Below, piece by piece: positions 1-7,684 of a stretch of 64,000 nucleotides of DNA. The notes under the pieces are model-generated. The model made no database searches and was not told the DNA's origin. It was given only the letters and a program-made list of their open reading frames with translations. Numbering within the stretch: position 1 is the stretch's first letter; every line of letters starts with the position of its first letter. The stretch lies in assembly GCA_000161975.1 (NCBI GenBank), contig GG688422.1, forward strand, positions 304,324 to 368,323, given 5' to 3'. The stretch is from Eubacterium saphenum ATCC 49989. Its GTDB lineage: Bacteria; Bacillota; Clostridia; Peptostreptococcales; Anaerovoracaceae. Both the position numbers and the translations under genes were made by a program.

Positions 1-1799
1 GCCTGCATATTTGTCGGGATACCGAGCAATTCAAGGGCAAGCTTTATCTTTTTACCTCTTCCCTTTATGCTCCTAAAAAGCACGGCAATATCTGAAAACT
101 TAAGCTTTTTTTGCACCCCTTCCTTAGCATCAAAATATTCTCTACCTATCGCAGCTTTAATTTCACTACCTATAAGAAGTCCTTCATAAAAATCCCTTCC
201 CAAGGTGTCTATCAGCTTTAAATATTTTTTATATTCTTCTTTAGATTTAAGCTCATCGTCGTTTGTAATTTCCTTATTAAATTCAGCCTCACAGACCTTC
301 ACTTCGCCTATAAAATCATTATCCTTTCTGCCTGCTACGAGCTTATGCCTTTCATCATACTTTGGAATAACATCCTTAAACAATGCGTTAACCGCATCTA
401 TAACGGCCTGCTTGCTCCTATAGTTTTCTTTAAGATCTACAATGCTTCCTGAAGACGATGTACCTAAATACGCCTCGTATCTTCCCTCAAACAATGAAGG
501 CTCAGCAAACCTGAACCTATATATGCTCTGCTTTACATCACCTACGAGGAAAAGATTGTCCTTTGCAAATTTATGTAATATCTCTTCCTGCATTTCGTTG
601 CTGTCCTGATATTCATCCACAAAGATATGCTTTATCCTGTCTCTATATATCGCCGCTACATCATCCATGCAAAGAACCTTGAGCGCAAGATGCTCAAGGT
701 CTGAAAAGCTGTAAGCATTGCGCTTTTGCTTTAATTTAAAGCCGATCCTATCCACAGCTTTAATAATCTTTGAAAACATGGTAAGGTGCGCCTCGGTTTC
801 CTTCATAAGCTCAGGCTCTTTCTCAAGAGGCACGGTTAAGATGCTTCCAAGCAAATCATCTTTGATAATAGACTTAATTTTTTTTACTAGTTTCTGACAT
901 TCCTCCTTTACCTCTTCGTATGAATTCTTTTCCTCCTTGCTTGCCACCATTTTAGGGAAGTCATCTAAAACCGTCTTCGCATATTGCCTTATATCATCGA
1001 TATCTGCAGTCATAAAATCGATATCGGGTTCATTTAAATGTGGAAGTTTCCCATAAAGCTTTTCCTCAAAGCCGGTGCAATCCGCATCATGCAACTTTCC
1101 TAAAAGCGAATCAAAATATTTTTTTGCATCTGAAAACGTATTTTTTATAAGCTCTCTGAATTCACGGAGCGATGAAAATTTATGAAAATCAAGAGTGGCC
1201 CTTTTAAATACCTCTACTTCTCTAGCAAGTATAGCATCATAGTATGGCAGAGCTCGAAGCTTAGTATAAACTTCTATTATATTTTTCTTGATGTCATCAT
1301 CGGATTTGTCATTAGAATACGCATCTAGGAAGGCAAGAAAGCTCTCATCCTTTGCCTCAAAAAACTCTGTAAATACCGCATCCAACGTCTCTCTTGTGAT
1401 GAGCGCATCGCTTTGCTGCGAAAGTATCCCGAAATTCTTAGAAATTCCTGCTCTGTAGTTAAATTCACGTAGAAGATCTATCGCAAACGAATGAAATGTT
1501 CCTATTGAGGCTGTCTCGATATTTTTCCTTTGAACGAGCAAAAACTCCCTTTTTTCATCATCTTGGACGATCTCTATCTCCTGTGTGAGCGCCTTTGCAA
1601 GCCTTTCTTTAAGCTCTGCCGCCGCTGCATTTGTAAAGGTTGCAACGAGCACCTCATCCAAAGAGGCGCCGTCATCCGTTACAAGGCTTTTGAGTCTTTG
1701 TATGAGCACTGCCGTCTTTCCTGAACCCGCAGCCGCAGATACGATTATATCGCTTCCCCTGCCCTCTATTGCCTTTAACTGATTATCGGACCATTTCAC
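1..1799 (-). CDS. addA: AddA subunit of AddAB helicase-nuclease (3' end outside window)
   Basis: ATP-dependent DNA helicase of the AddAB (RecBCD-type) double-strand-break repair and recombination complex. About 599 codons are present, open to the window edge. I see a UvrD-like Walker A (AAAGSGKTAVL, residues 22-32), a following ATFTNAAAAEL segment (motif Ia), GTFHSFAIDLL, VDEYQDSN (motif II) and LVGDVKQSIYRFR (motif III). The C-terminal nuclease domain must lie beyond position 1. The start is GTG at 1797-1799, preceded by AAGGGAAG at a normal distance; no ATG fits the N-terminus (VKWSDNQLKAIEG), which matches the usual AddA beginning. addB would be expected upstream, but a dynamin-like GTPase gene lies there instead. 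Assignment to AddA rather than another UvrD-family helicase rests on the N-terminal sequence and the long spacer between motifs. Confidence 0.9.
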   Translation of the reverse strand, partial: MKWSDNQLKAIEGRGSDIIVSAAAGSGKTAVLIQRLKSLVTDDGASLDEVLVATFTNAAAAELKERLAKALTQEIEIVQDDEKREFLLVQRKNIETASIGTFHSFAIDLLREFNYRAGISKNFGILSQQSDALITRETLDAVFTEFFEAKDESFLAFLDAYSNDKSDDDIKKNIIEVYTKLRALPYYDAILAREVEVFKRATLDFHKFSSLREFRELIKNTFSDAKKYFDSLLGKLHDADCTGFEEKLYGKLPHLNEPDIDFMTADIDDIRQYAKTVLDDFPKMVASKEEKNSYEEVKEECQKLVKKIKSIIKDDLLGSILTVPLEKEPELMKETEAHLTMFSKIIKAVDRIGFKLKQKRNAYSFSDLEHLALKVLCMDDVAAIYRDRIKHIFVDEYQDSNEMQEEILHKFAKDNLFLVGDVKQSIYRFRFAEPSLFEGRYEAYLGTSSSGSIVDLKENYRSKQAVIDAVNALFKDVIPKYDERHKLVAGRKDNDFIGEVKVCEAEFNKEITNDDELKSKEEYKKYLKLIDTLGRDFYEGLLIGSEIKAAIGREYFDAKEGVQKKLKFSDIAVLFRSIKGRGKKIKLALELLGIPTNMQ

Positions 1800-1823
1800 C
1801 TTATACTTCCCTTAAACCTTTCA

Positions 1824-1915
1824 AGCATAACAAATCGCTCAAGCGGCTATTAACCGAAGCATCACGATTCTGCGCAAAATTTAACATAACAAAAATCGCT
1901 TCGGCAGCTACTAAC
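1824..1915. repeat. Two imperfect direct repeats in the intergenic gap
   Basis: The 120-base gap between the dynamin-like gene and addA holds two related stretches, 1824-1854 and 1883-1915. Both read (A/G)CATAACA, then AATCGCT, then GGC(T/A), then TA(T/C)TAAC. Each copy has a short self-complementary core (for example CGCTCAAGCG in the first), so on the minus strand they could form weak hairpins followed by T-rich sequence and act as a tandem terminator of the GTPase gene. Function is inferred only. Confidence 0.4.
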
Positions 1916-1921
1916 TGTAAG

Positions 1922-3262
1922 CTATCTTGTAATAATTTCCTGAATGAGACGTAGCTTATCCCTGATTATATGTATATTTCTAAGCCTCTTAGCCACAACC
2001 ACGGCATCGTCCTGCCTATACGCTATCAGAATTTTAAGTGTCTGTTCAAGATCCTTAAATATTGCATTTACAGACTTTTTATATGCATCTATCTCTAGCT
2101 CTGTAGCCTTTTGATCACCGTCCACCACGTTTTCATTACCCGTTTCGTAGTTATATTTAATGGTGAAGCACTGTTCTATGCCATCTACCATAGCCTTTCG
2201 TATTTTATTCACCTTTCCCGCAAGCTCAGCCTTGGTATGCTCTTCCTTTATGAATTTTTCACTGTCCGATCTTTCAAACTTAAGAATGTTCTCTAAAATT
2301 TCATAACGCTGATTGAAAGGATCGTTTGCCATGCCTGTGGTTTTCCAATACAGTTTGCTCGAGGTAAGGCCGTGTTCTATTATGTCGTTAAGCCTCTTTT
2401 TCGTGGAGATTTCTATGATTTCATCTCGCTTCTTGGTGCAGTCTTCTAAAATAAAGTCTTCTAAAGCTTCAACGCCCTCTGCCGTCTTTGCGCTCACAGG
2501 GAAAATATTTATGCTCTCCTCTGTTGTCTCGAGTATACCGGCGAGCAACTTCCTGCAATAATTGATATAACTTTCAAGATCCTGCTTCGTTATAACATCG
2601 ATCTTATTTACGACAAAATAAAATCTTCCCGCAAATTCCCTGACGCTTTTTAAAAACGTTATCTCTATTTCATTTATGGGGCTATCTACAGAAAGCGCAA
2701 AAATCACGCCGTCGCTCTCCTTTATGAAGTCGTACGCACTCTTGGAGTTATGCTTATGAATGGATCCCACACCCGGAGTATCCACAACTACTATTCCCTT
2801 ATCCAAAAGCTTTCCGGATGTCTTTATCTCTACAGATTCAACCCCAAGCAGGTTGTCAGGGTTTTCCTGCTCGCTGATAAAGCCGCTGAGCTCAGTAATC
2901 GGTACAGTTTTGCTGGTAGTATCTTCATAGTGTACATATGCAATGTCTTCTTTATCTGCCTTTGTGATCCTTGTAACTACTGATGTAATCGGTATGATTC
3001 CTACAGGAAGCAATTCCTTTCCAAGCATCGTATTGATAAGGGATGACTTCCCCCTTTTAAACTGCCCCATGATAGACAGTATCATCTGCCCTGACATTAG
3101 CGACCTCGTGAGCTTGTTTGCCATTATCACTTCTCGCTGACATATCTTTGAAAAATCGAGGAGTCCTTCCGTCATCCTCACTAAATCAAGTATCCTATAC
3201 CCTTCAAATTCATTCTTTATAGTTTGAGCATCATTATGCTCTATGCATGCCTTACCTTCCAT
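1922..3262 (-). CDS. Dynamin-like GTPase
   Basis: Large GTPase of the bacterial dynamin-like superfamily, 446 residues from the preferred start. It has a G1 P-loop GQFKRGKSS (about residues 66-74), a G2 region with conserved threonines (PITSVVTR), G3 DTPGVGS and G4 NKID. The C-terminal half is helical and charged, as in the stalk region of this family. Bacterial relatives act in membrane remodelling or repair, but the substrate here cannot be read from sequence. The ATG at 3262 is preferred because AAGGAG (3269-3274) lies six bases upstream; an in-frame TTG at 3268 would sit against that ribosome binding site. The gene lies between murA and addA on the same strand. No clear transmembrane paddle is visible. 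Confidence 0.8.
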   Translation of the reverse strand: MEGKACIEHNDAQTIKNEFEGYRILDLVRMTEGLLDFSKICQREVIMANKLTRSLMSGQMILSIMGQFKRGKSSLINTMLGKELLPVGIIPITSVVTRITKADKEDIAYVHYEDTTSKTVPITELSGFISEQENPDNLLGVESVEIKTSGKLLDKGIVVVDTPGVGSIHKHNSKSAYDFIKESDGVIFALSVDSPINEIEITFLKSVREFAGRFYFVVNKIDVITKQDLESYINYCRKLLAGILETTEESINIFPVSAKTAEGVEALEDFILEDCTKKRDEIIEISTKKRLNDIIEHGLTSSKLYWKTTGMANDPFNQRYEILENILKFERSDSEKFIKEEHTKAELAGKVNKIRKAMVDGIEQCFTIKYNYETGNENVVDGDQKATELEIDAYKKSVNAIFKDLEQTLKILIAYRQDDAVVVAKRLRNIHIIRDKLRLIQEIITR

Positions 3263-3292
3263 TAACAACTCCTTAAACCTTATCAGCTATTG

Positions 3293-4561
3293 CTACTCCT
3301 CTATCCTCTCTATATCTGCCCCAAGTGCTCTTAATTTATTCATAAAACTGTCATATCCTCTATCTATGTGATATATGTCATACACGGACGTTTCCCCCGT
3401 TGCAACCAATCCGAGCAATATCATCGCAGCGCCGGCTCTAAGATCGGTAGCGCGAATGCTGCTCCCCTTAAGCCTATATGTACCGTCAATCTTTGCTTCC
3501 TTGCCGTTTGTAATTATGCTTGCTCCAAGTTTGCTGAATTCATCTGCGTGCATGAATCTATTTTCAAACACCGTCTCTATTACAGTACTGACTCCTTCTA
3601 CCGTTGCAAGATATGCCATGAACGGTGATTGTAGATCCGTAGGAAACCCGGGATACGGTAATGTCTTTATGTCGGTAGGTTTGAGTTTTTTGTCTACCGC
3701 ATTTACATATATTCCTTCTTCAGTAATCTTAACTTCTACACCTGTTTCTATAAGCTTTGCTATTAGAGGCCTCAGATGATCCACCACCATGTTTTCAACC
3801 AGCACTTCGCCTCTCGTGATGGCGGCGGCGATCATGTACGTACCCGCTTCAATCCTATCCGGTATCACTCTATGCCTCGCTCCCGCAAGTTCCTTCTGTC
3901 CTATTATTTTAATGGTATCGGTACCTGCACCCTTAATCTTTGCACCCATTTTAGATAAAAAATTCGCAAGATCCACTATTTCAGGTTCTTGCGCAGAATT
4001 GTATATGACGGTGGTGCCCTCAGCAAGAGTGGCTGCCATAATTATTGTCTCTGTGGCTCCAACGCTTGGGAAATCAAGGTAGATATCGCTGCCTACGAGC
4101 CTATCGGCCTGAGCTACCATACAACCTCGTATCTCATCTATCCTGACATCTGCTCCCAGCGCTTCCAATCCCTTCGCATGCAAACCTATAGGTCTCTTGC
4201 CTATAGCACATCCTCCGGGAAGCGGTACTATGCCTTTGCCGAACCTTCCAAGTAACGCACCTATGACAAGGATTGAAGCCCTCATCTGCTCTGCCAAATT
4301 TTTAGGGACACTTAGATTCTCTATATTTTCGCAGCAAATTTCAGCTTTTTTTTCATCTCCTGAAAATTCTGCCCTGCCGCCCAGGCTATTTATAATTTCG
4401 TTCATGATCTTTACGTCTGCAAGATCCGGCACATCATCCAGCACACAAGGTTCCTTCGTCAGAATGGTAGCGGCTATAATGGGAAGCACCGCATTTTTTG
4501 CGCCTATCACCCTCACATTGCCCTTTAACGGGCCGTTTGGTCTTACAATATATCTTGACAT
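3293..4561 (-). CDS. murA: UDP-N-acetylglucosamine 1-carboxyvinyltransferase (MurA)
   Basis: First committed step of peptidoglycan synthesis: transfer of enolpyruvate from PEP to UDP-GlcNAc in the cytoplasm. 422 residues, normal for the family. Visible hallmarks are the N-terminal GAKNAVLPI loop with the substrate-binding Lys-Asn, and the catalytic-loop Cys in PLPGGCAIGKRPIG (about residue 118). Presence of Cys rather than Asp is the fosfomycin-sensitive type. Start chosen at ATG 4561 with AGGAG five bases upstream (4567-4571). An in-frame upstream GTG overlaps that site and is unlikely. It follows the small membrane protein gene on the same strand with a 36-base gap. Confidence 0.97.
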   Translation of the reverse strand: MSRYIVRPNGPLKGNVRVIGAKNAVLPIIAATILTKEPCVLDDVPDLADVKIMNEIINSLGGRAEFSGDEKKAEICCENIENLSVPKNLAEQMRASILVIGALLGRFGKGIVPLPGGCAIGKRPIGLHAKGLEALGADVRIDEIRGCMVAQADRLVGSDIYLDFPSVGATETIIMAATLAEGTTVIYNSAQEPEIVDLANFLSKMGAKIKGAGTDTIKIIGQKELAGARHRVIPDRIEAGTYMIAAAITRGEVLVENMVVDHLRPLIAKLIETGVEVKITEEGIYVNAVDKKLKPTDIKTLPYPGFPTDLQSPFMAYLATVEGVSTVIETVFENRFMHADEFSKLGASIITNGKEAKIDGTYRLKGSSIRATDLRAGAAMILLGLVATGETSVYDIYHIDRGYDSFMNKLRALGADIERIEE

Positions 4562-4597
4562 ATACACTCCTAAAATATTTCCGGCTTCAATTCCGTG

Positions 4598-5005
4598 CTA
4601 CTGCTTATCGCAGGTATTATCTTTACTTGCAGCAGTGAGCTCACTCGCATTTTTTATAGAATTTTTGTCAGGATATAGATTTTTTATAGAACTGAATGAA
4701 TTTACAAGAACGCTTATCGCAGAAATAAGGCTTTGCTGACCCTTAAGTGCTGAAGCTACCTTGCTCATAGCTTCTATGAAGTCGTTGCTTGCACTGTCGA
4801 GCTGCATCGACTTTTTAAGGGTGATAGTAGATATCTTCTCTATGTTTTCCATAGTTCTATTTGCACGCTTTGCAGCCTTTGCAATGTTTCTTGAAAATAT
4901 GATCAAATATACTATTAGTATGAATATCAGTAGCGTAAGAGCTCCAAGTATCATGGAATTTATGTCGGGCTGAAAGCCGTCAAAATATCTAATAATATCG
5001 TCCAT
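4598..5005 (-). CDS. Small single-span membrane protein, unknown function
   Basis: 135 residues. A strongly hydrophobic segment at about residues 18-38 (ILGALTLLIFILIVYLIIFS) is followed at once by basic residues (RNIAKAAKRANR), so it should be a single-pass protein with its helical C-terminal part in the cytoplasm. The remainder is polar and heptad-like and could be a short coiled coil, somewhat like DUF948/YtxG-type proteins. I do not recognise a family with certainty. It sits just upstream of murA on the same strand, which hints at an envelope role but does not prove one. Confidence 0.65.
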   Translation of the reverse strand: MDDIIRYFDGFQPDINSMILGALTLLIFILIVYLIIFSRNIAKAAKRANRTMENIEKISTITLKKSMQLDSASNDFIEAMSKVASALKGQQSLISAISVLVNSFSSIKNLYPDKNSIKNASELTAASKDNTCDKQ

Positions 5006-5140
5006 AGTTTATCTACTCCTAAATTTAAACCAAAATCTCTTTATATCCGGCCAACTTTTTGCCGTAAGAACTATCCTAAGTATTGTACTATATCGCAAGG
5101 ATTCTTTCAAATCAACTCAATCCTTTTTTGTGGTGATAAT

Positions 5141-5213
5141 GAAATGCATTACTACCTGCTTCAATTCTAAACCTATCGAATTCGATAGGTTTAAAATCCG
5201 GATTATGCATTTC
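5141..5213. repeat. 26-bp perfect palindrome nested in 9-bp inverted repeats
   Basis: In the 239-base gap between ricT and the small membrane protein gene, positions 5168-5193 form an uninterrupted 26-base palindrome centred on GAATTC at 5180/5181. It is flanked by GAAATGCAT (5141-5149) and its exact complement ATGCATTTC (5205-5213). The outer repeats and inner palindrome resemble a short non-autonomous element or an operator. No U-tract follows on either strand, so a simple terminator is unlikely. Confidence 0.55.
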
Positions 5214-5244
5214 CCATAAAGCTAAAAGCAATAAACCATGACTA

Positions 5245-6087
5245 TTAATTGGATTTTGATTTCTGTATAGAAGTTATATCCTCTCTATCGTACACCTTAA
5301 GCTCAGGTTCAGTTTCTATACCTTGCTCGTTCTTTGAAACAATTAACGCAGCCTTTATCGTTCCCTGCAAGATATTTACACTCCTTACCAACGCTTCCTT
5401 GCCGTGCACAACGACAATATCTCCATTGTTTGGAAGACCTTTTCTGAGTTCTGTATACATATCATCTTCGTATTTTAAGCAGCACATGAGCTTACCGCAT
5501 AGTCCTGAGATTTTCGTTTGATTTAAAGAGATATTCTGCTTTGCCACCATCTTGATGCTTACCGTTTCAAAATTATCCTTCCACTTGCAGCAGCAAAGCT
5601 CCTTTCCACAATTTCCAATACCGCCTATGTGCTTTCCCTCTTCTCTGTCCCTAACCTGCCTAAGTTCTATGCGAAGCTTGAATTCGTGGGCAAGCTCCTT
5701 TACAAGCTGTCTAAAATCTACACGTTCAGGCGCAGTGTAATAAAAAACAAGTTTTTTATCCTTATACGTATATTTTAAATCAAGCAACTTCATGTTGAGC
5801 TTGTGCTCTTCAATTATCTCTTTGCATTTGGCAAACACTTCATCTCTATGATTTTTTGAATAATTATAAATATCTCTATCCGAGCTGTTTGCAACACGCA
5901 GCACCTTTTTGAATCTGGCTTCATCTTCTTTTGAAAAATCAAGATCGGATGACGATACCACAACTTCGCCGCAATCAAGCCCGTCATTCGCCTCTACTAC
6001 CACAAGGTCTCCTATGCTAAGCTCAAAACCATCCGAATTAAAATAACCCTTTTTATCCTTATCTACCTTAACTCCAACCAGCCTCAT
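5245..6087 (-). CDS. ricT: PSP1-domain protein RicT/YaaT
   Basis: 280-residue PSP1 C-terminal domain protein. In Bacillus subtilis the homologue YaaT/RicT forms the RicAFT complex that carries iron-sulfur clusters and affects RNase Y, sporulation and competence. The cysteine-rich signature is clear: GNCGKELCCCKW followed about 30 residues later by GLCGKLMCCLKYE. The ATG at 6087 has AGGAGG 12 bases upstream, slightly long, but an in-frame TAG just upstream rules out an earlier start. Context agrees: holB and tmk lie directly upstream in the same order as in Bacillus. Regulatory targets in this organism are unknown. Confidence 0.92.
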   Translation of the reverse strand: MRLVGVKVDKDKKGYFNSDGFELSIGDLVVVEANDGLDCGEVVVSSSDLDFSKEDEARFKKVLRVANSSDRDIYNYSKNHRDEVFAKCKEIIEEHKLNMKLLDLKYTYKDKKLVFYYTAPERVDFRQLVKELAHEFKLRIELRQVRDREEGKHIGGIGNCGKELCCCKWKDNFETVSIKMVAKQNISLNQTKISGLCGKLMCCLKYEDDMYTELRKGLPNNGDIVVVHGKEALVRSVNILQGTIKAALIVSKNEQGIETEPELKVYDREDITSIQKSKSN

Positions 6088-6116
6088 ACTAAAACTCTAC
6101 CTCCTATAAAATATAA

Positions 6117-6797
6117 CTATTTCATCACCATATCCAAATACATGCCCTTCACTGCATATTTCGGGTTTAAGCCTCTGAAAATCCCCGCCTTCACAGCTTC
6201 GATGCCGAGCACTATATCCGCATTCTCATATGAAATCCCCTTTGAAAAATGCTGCTGCATGAAGCTGAGCACACCCTGTATATCCGTATCTATCGCCTTT
6301 TCTATATCAGGGAAGGCTATGAATCCTTTTTCCTTGTTTTCGATGTGCCTTGCAATGGTTTTACCAATTTCTTCCACCTCTTCGCTGAAATTTTGCTTAA
6401 AATCAAATCTTTTCTCTATGCACCTTGACCGTATGGTATCCAGCATCAGGTCAGGCGTCCTTGTAACCAGAGCAATAACAGCATCGCCCGAAGGCTCTTC
6501 AAGCTTTTTAAGTATCCTGTTTTGGGCTCTTACCGTCATGAGGTCGCTATGAGATATAATGAGTAACTTCCTATCCCCAAACGGCTTTAACTCAAGGGAT
6601 CTCATAGCGGCTTCAACATCCGCATCTATTATATTTTTTCTTTCCTTCCTCTTCTCAAGGATAATAAGGTCGGGTTCTAACGAAAGATCATCCGGATTTA
6701 TCTCTTTACCGAGCACATCGGATATGAAATGCCACATATCCGCATCTGCAGCATTAAATTCGGTATTTAAAATATATGCATGAAAAATTTGCTTCAA
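6117..6797 (-). CDS. holB: DNA polymerase III delta-prime-like subunit, short form
   Basis: Clamp-loader delta-prime-like protein of 226 residues, shorter than the roughly 300-330 usual for the family. It starts MKQIFHAYIL, equivalent to the HAY(I/L)L strand at the start of DnaX and HolB ATPase folds. It keeps the ILKKLEEPS and RSRC (sensor/Arg finger SRC) motifs. There is no P-loop where Walker A should be, so this subunit cannot hydrolyse ATP itself, a known condition in several delta-prime proteins. I chose TTG at 6797, five bases after the tmk stop, because an earlier start would run about 70 bases into tmk in another frame. The position between tmk and ricT supports the call. Confidence 0.75.
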   Translation of the reverse strand: MKQIFHAYILNTEFNAADADMWHFISDVLGKEINPDDLSLEPDLIILEKRKERKNIIDADVEAAMRSLELKPFGDRKLLIISHSDLMTVRAQNRILKKLEEPSGDAVIALVTRTPDLMLDTIRSRCIEKRFDFKQNFSEEVEEIGKTIARHIENKEKGFIAFPDIEKAIDTDIQGVLSFMQQHFSKGISYENADIVLGIEAVKAGIFRGLNPKYAVKGMYLDMVMK

Positions 6798-6801
6798 TTT
6801 A

Positions 6802-7445
6802 TTACCTGTCCATTCTGCTCTTAAGTATCGATAATATATCTTCCGTAATTTTCTGCTCGTCTCTACAGCCATCTATTGTAAATATCCTATCGGAATTTTC
6901 TTTTGCTAAAATTTTATATCCTTCGTAAACCTTAGAATGAAATTCGTCGTTTTCACTCTCAAGCCGATCGCATTGCGATCCCTGTTCCTTGTCACGAGAA
7001 ACCCTTCGTTTATAGCATTCATCATGACTTATATCCAAAAAAAAGTAATATCCGGCACGAGAAATCCCGTAGCTATATTATTTAGCGATATCGCTTCACT
7101 CAGCAGTCCTCTACCATACCCCTGATAAGCGATGGTGGAGTCCATATATCTGTCACAGACTACATCCTTACCGGATTCCAGTGCAGGTCTTATTACCTTG
7201 CTTATGAGCTCTGCCCTTGCAGATAAAAACAATAAAAGTTCAGACATTGGCGAGATCGCAAACTCATTTTGGAGAAGCATTTCCCTTATCTGTTCGGAAA
7301 GCTGCGTTCCGCCGGGTTCCCTTACCAAGATTGCAGCTCTACCTATATCACTCAAATACTCCATCACCTTATCTATCTGAGTACCCTTGCCTGCTCCATC
7401 TAGCCCTTCAAAGGTGATAAACTTACCGAATCCATCGCTATTCAT
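6802..7445 (-). pseudogene. tmk: Thymidylate kinase with a one-base frameshift in a T8 run
   Basis: dTMP kinase (dTMP to dTDP). The first part (7029-7445) holds the P-loop GLDGAGKGTQ, REPGGT and the DRY motif CDRYMDSTIAYQG, then ends early as ...TFFWI-stop. The second part (6802-7038) continues in the next frame as DISHDECYKRR with LID-region arginines (RRVSRDKEQ). The two frames meet at a run of eight T (minus-strand reading, about 7037-7044). Nine T would restore the family sequence TFFLDI and a 214-residue protein, which is the normal length. As tmk is essential and no second copy is seen here, the likely explanations are a sequencing or assembly error at the homopolymer, or transcriptional slippage that restores the frame. 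True loss is less likely. Confidence 0.85.
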
Positions 7446-7448
7446 ATA

Positions 7449-7568
7449 TTATTCTCGATCGTTTTTAGAATTATTTTTCGTTTTAGCAGCATCACGAATA
7501 CTATAAAAACCTATTACTGCAATTGGAAAACAAAGTAAAACCACAAATAAAAACTTTAAAACAACCAT
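7449..7568 (-). CDS. 39-residue membrane peptide upstream of tmk
   Basis: Small ORF starting MVVLKFLFVVLLCFPIAV, with one hydrophobic segment (about residues 3-21) and a charged C-terminal tail rich in K, N and E. The ATG at 7568 has a strong AAAGGGGG ribosome binding site. Longer in-frame starts upstream have none and would enter the aminotransferase terminator. The stop lies three bases before tmk, so the two are probably co-transcribed. Function unknown. Confidence 0.5.
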   Translation of the reverse strand: MVVLKFLFVVLLCFPIAVIGFYSIRDAAKTKNNSKNDRE

Positions 7569-7610
7569 TTTGCCCCCTTTACCTAGCATTATAACATAAG
7601 CACTACCGAT

Positions 7611-7651
7611 AAAAGAAAGCCGGTTCAGCAAAATTAATCACTGAACCGGCT
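7611..7651 (-). terminator. Rho-independent terminator of the aminotransferase gene
   Basis: Perfect 11-bp stem AGCCGGTTCAG (7618-7628) with CTGAACCGGCT (7641-7651), 12-base loop, followed on the minus strand by TTCTTTT. It lies 33 bases after the stop of the class III aminotransferase and ends the thiolase/CoA-transferase transcription unit. Confidence 0.85.
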
Positions 7652-7684
7652 ATAAATGGTTTTTACCCAGCTAATCGCTTACGA

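Noticed and set aside
7569..7631. Longer start for the 39-residue peptide before tmk.
   Set aside because: It would read into the aminotransferase terminator and has no ribosome site.
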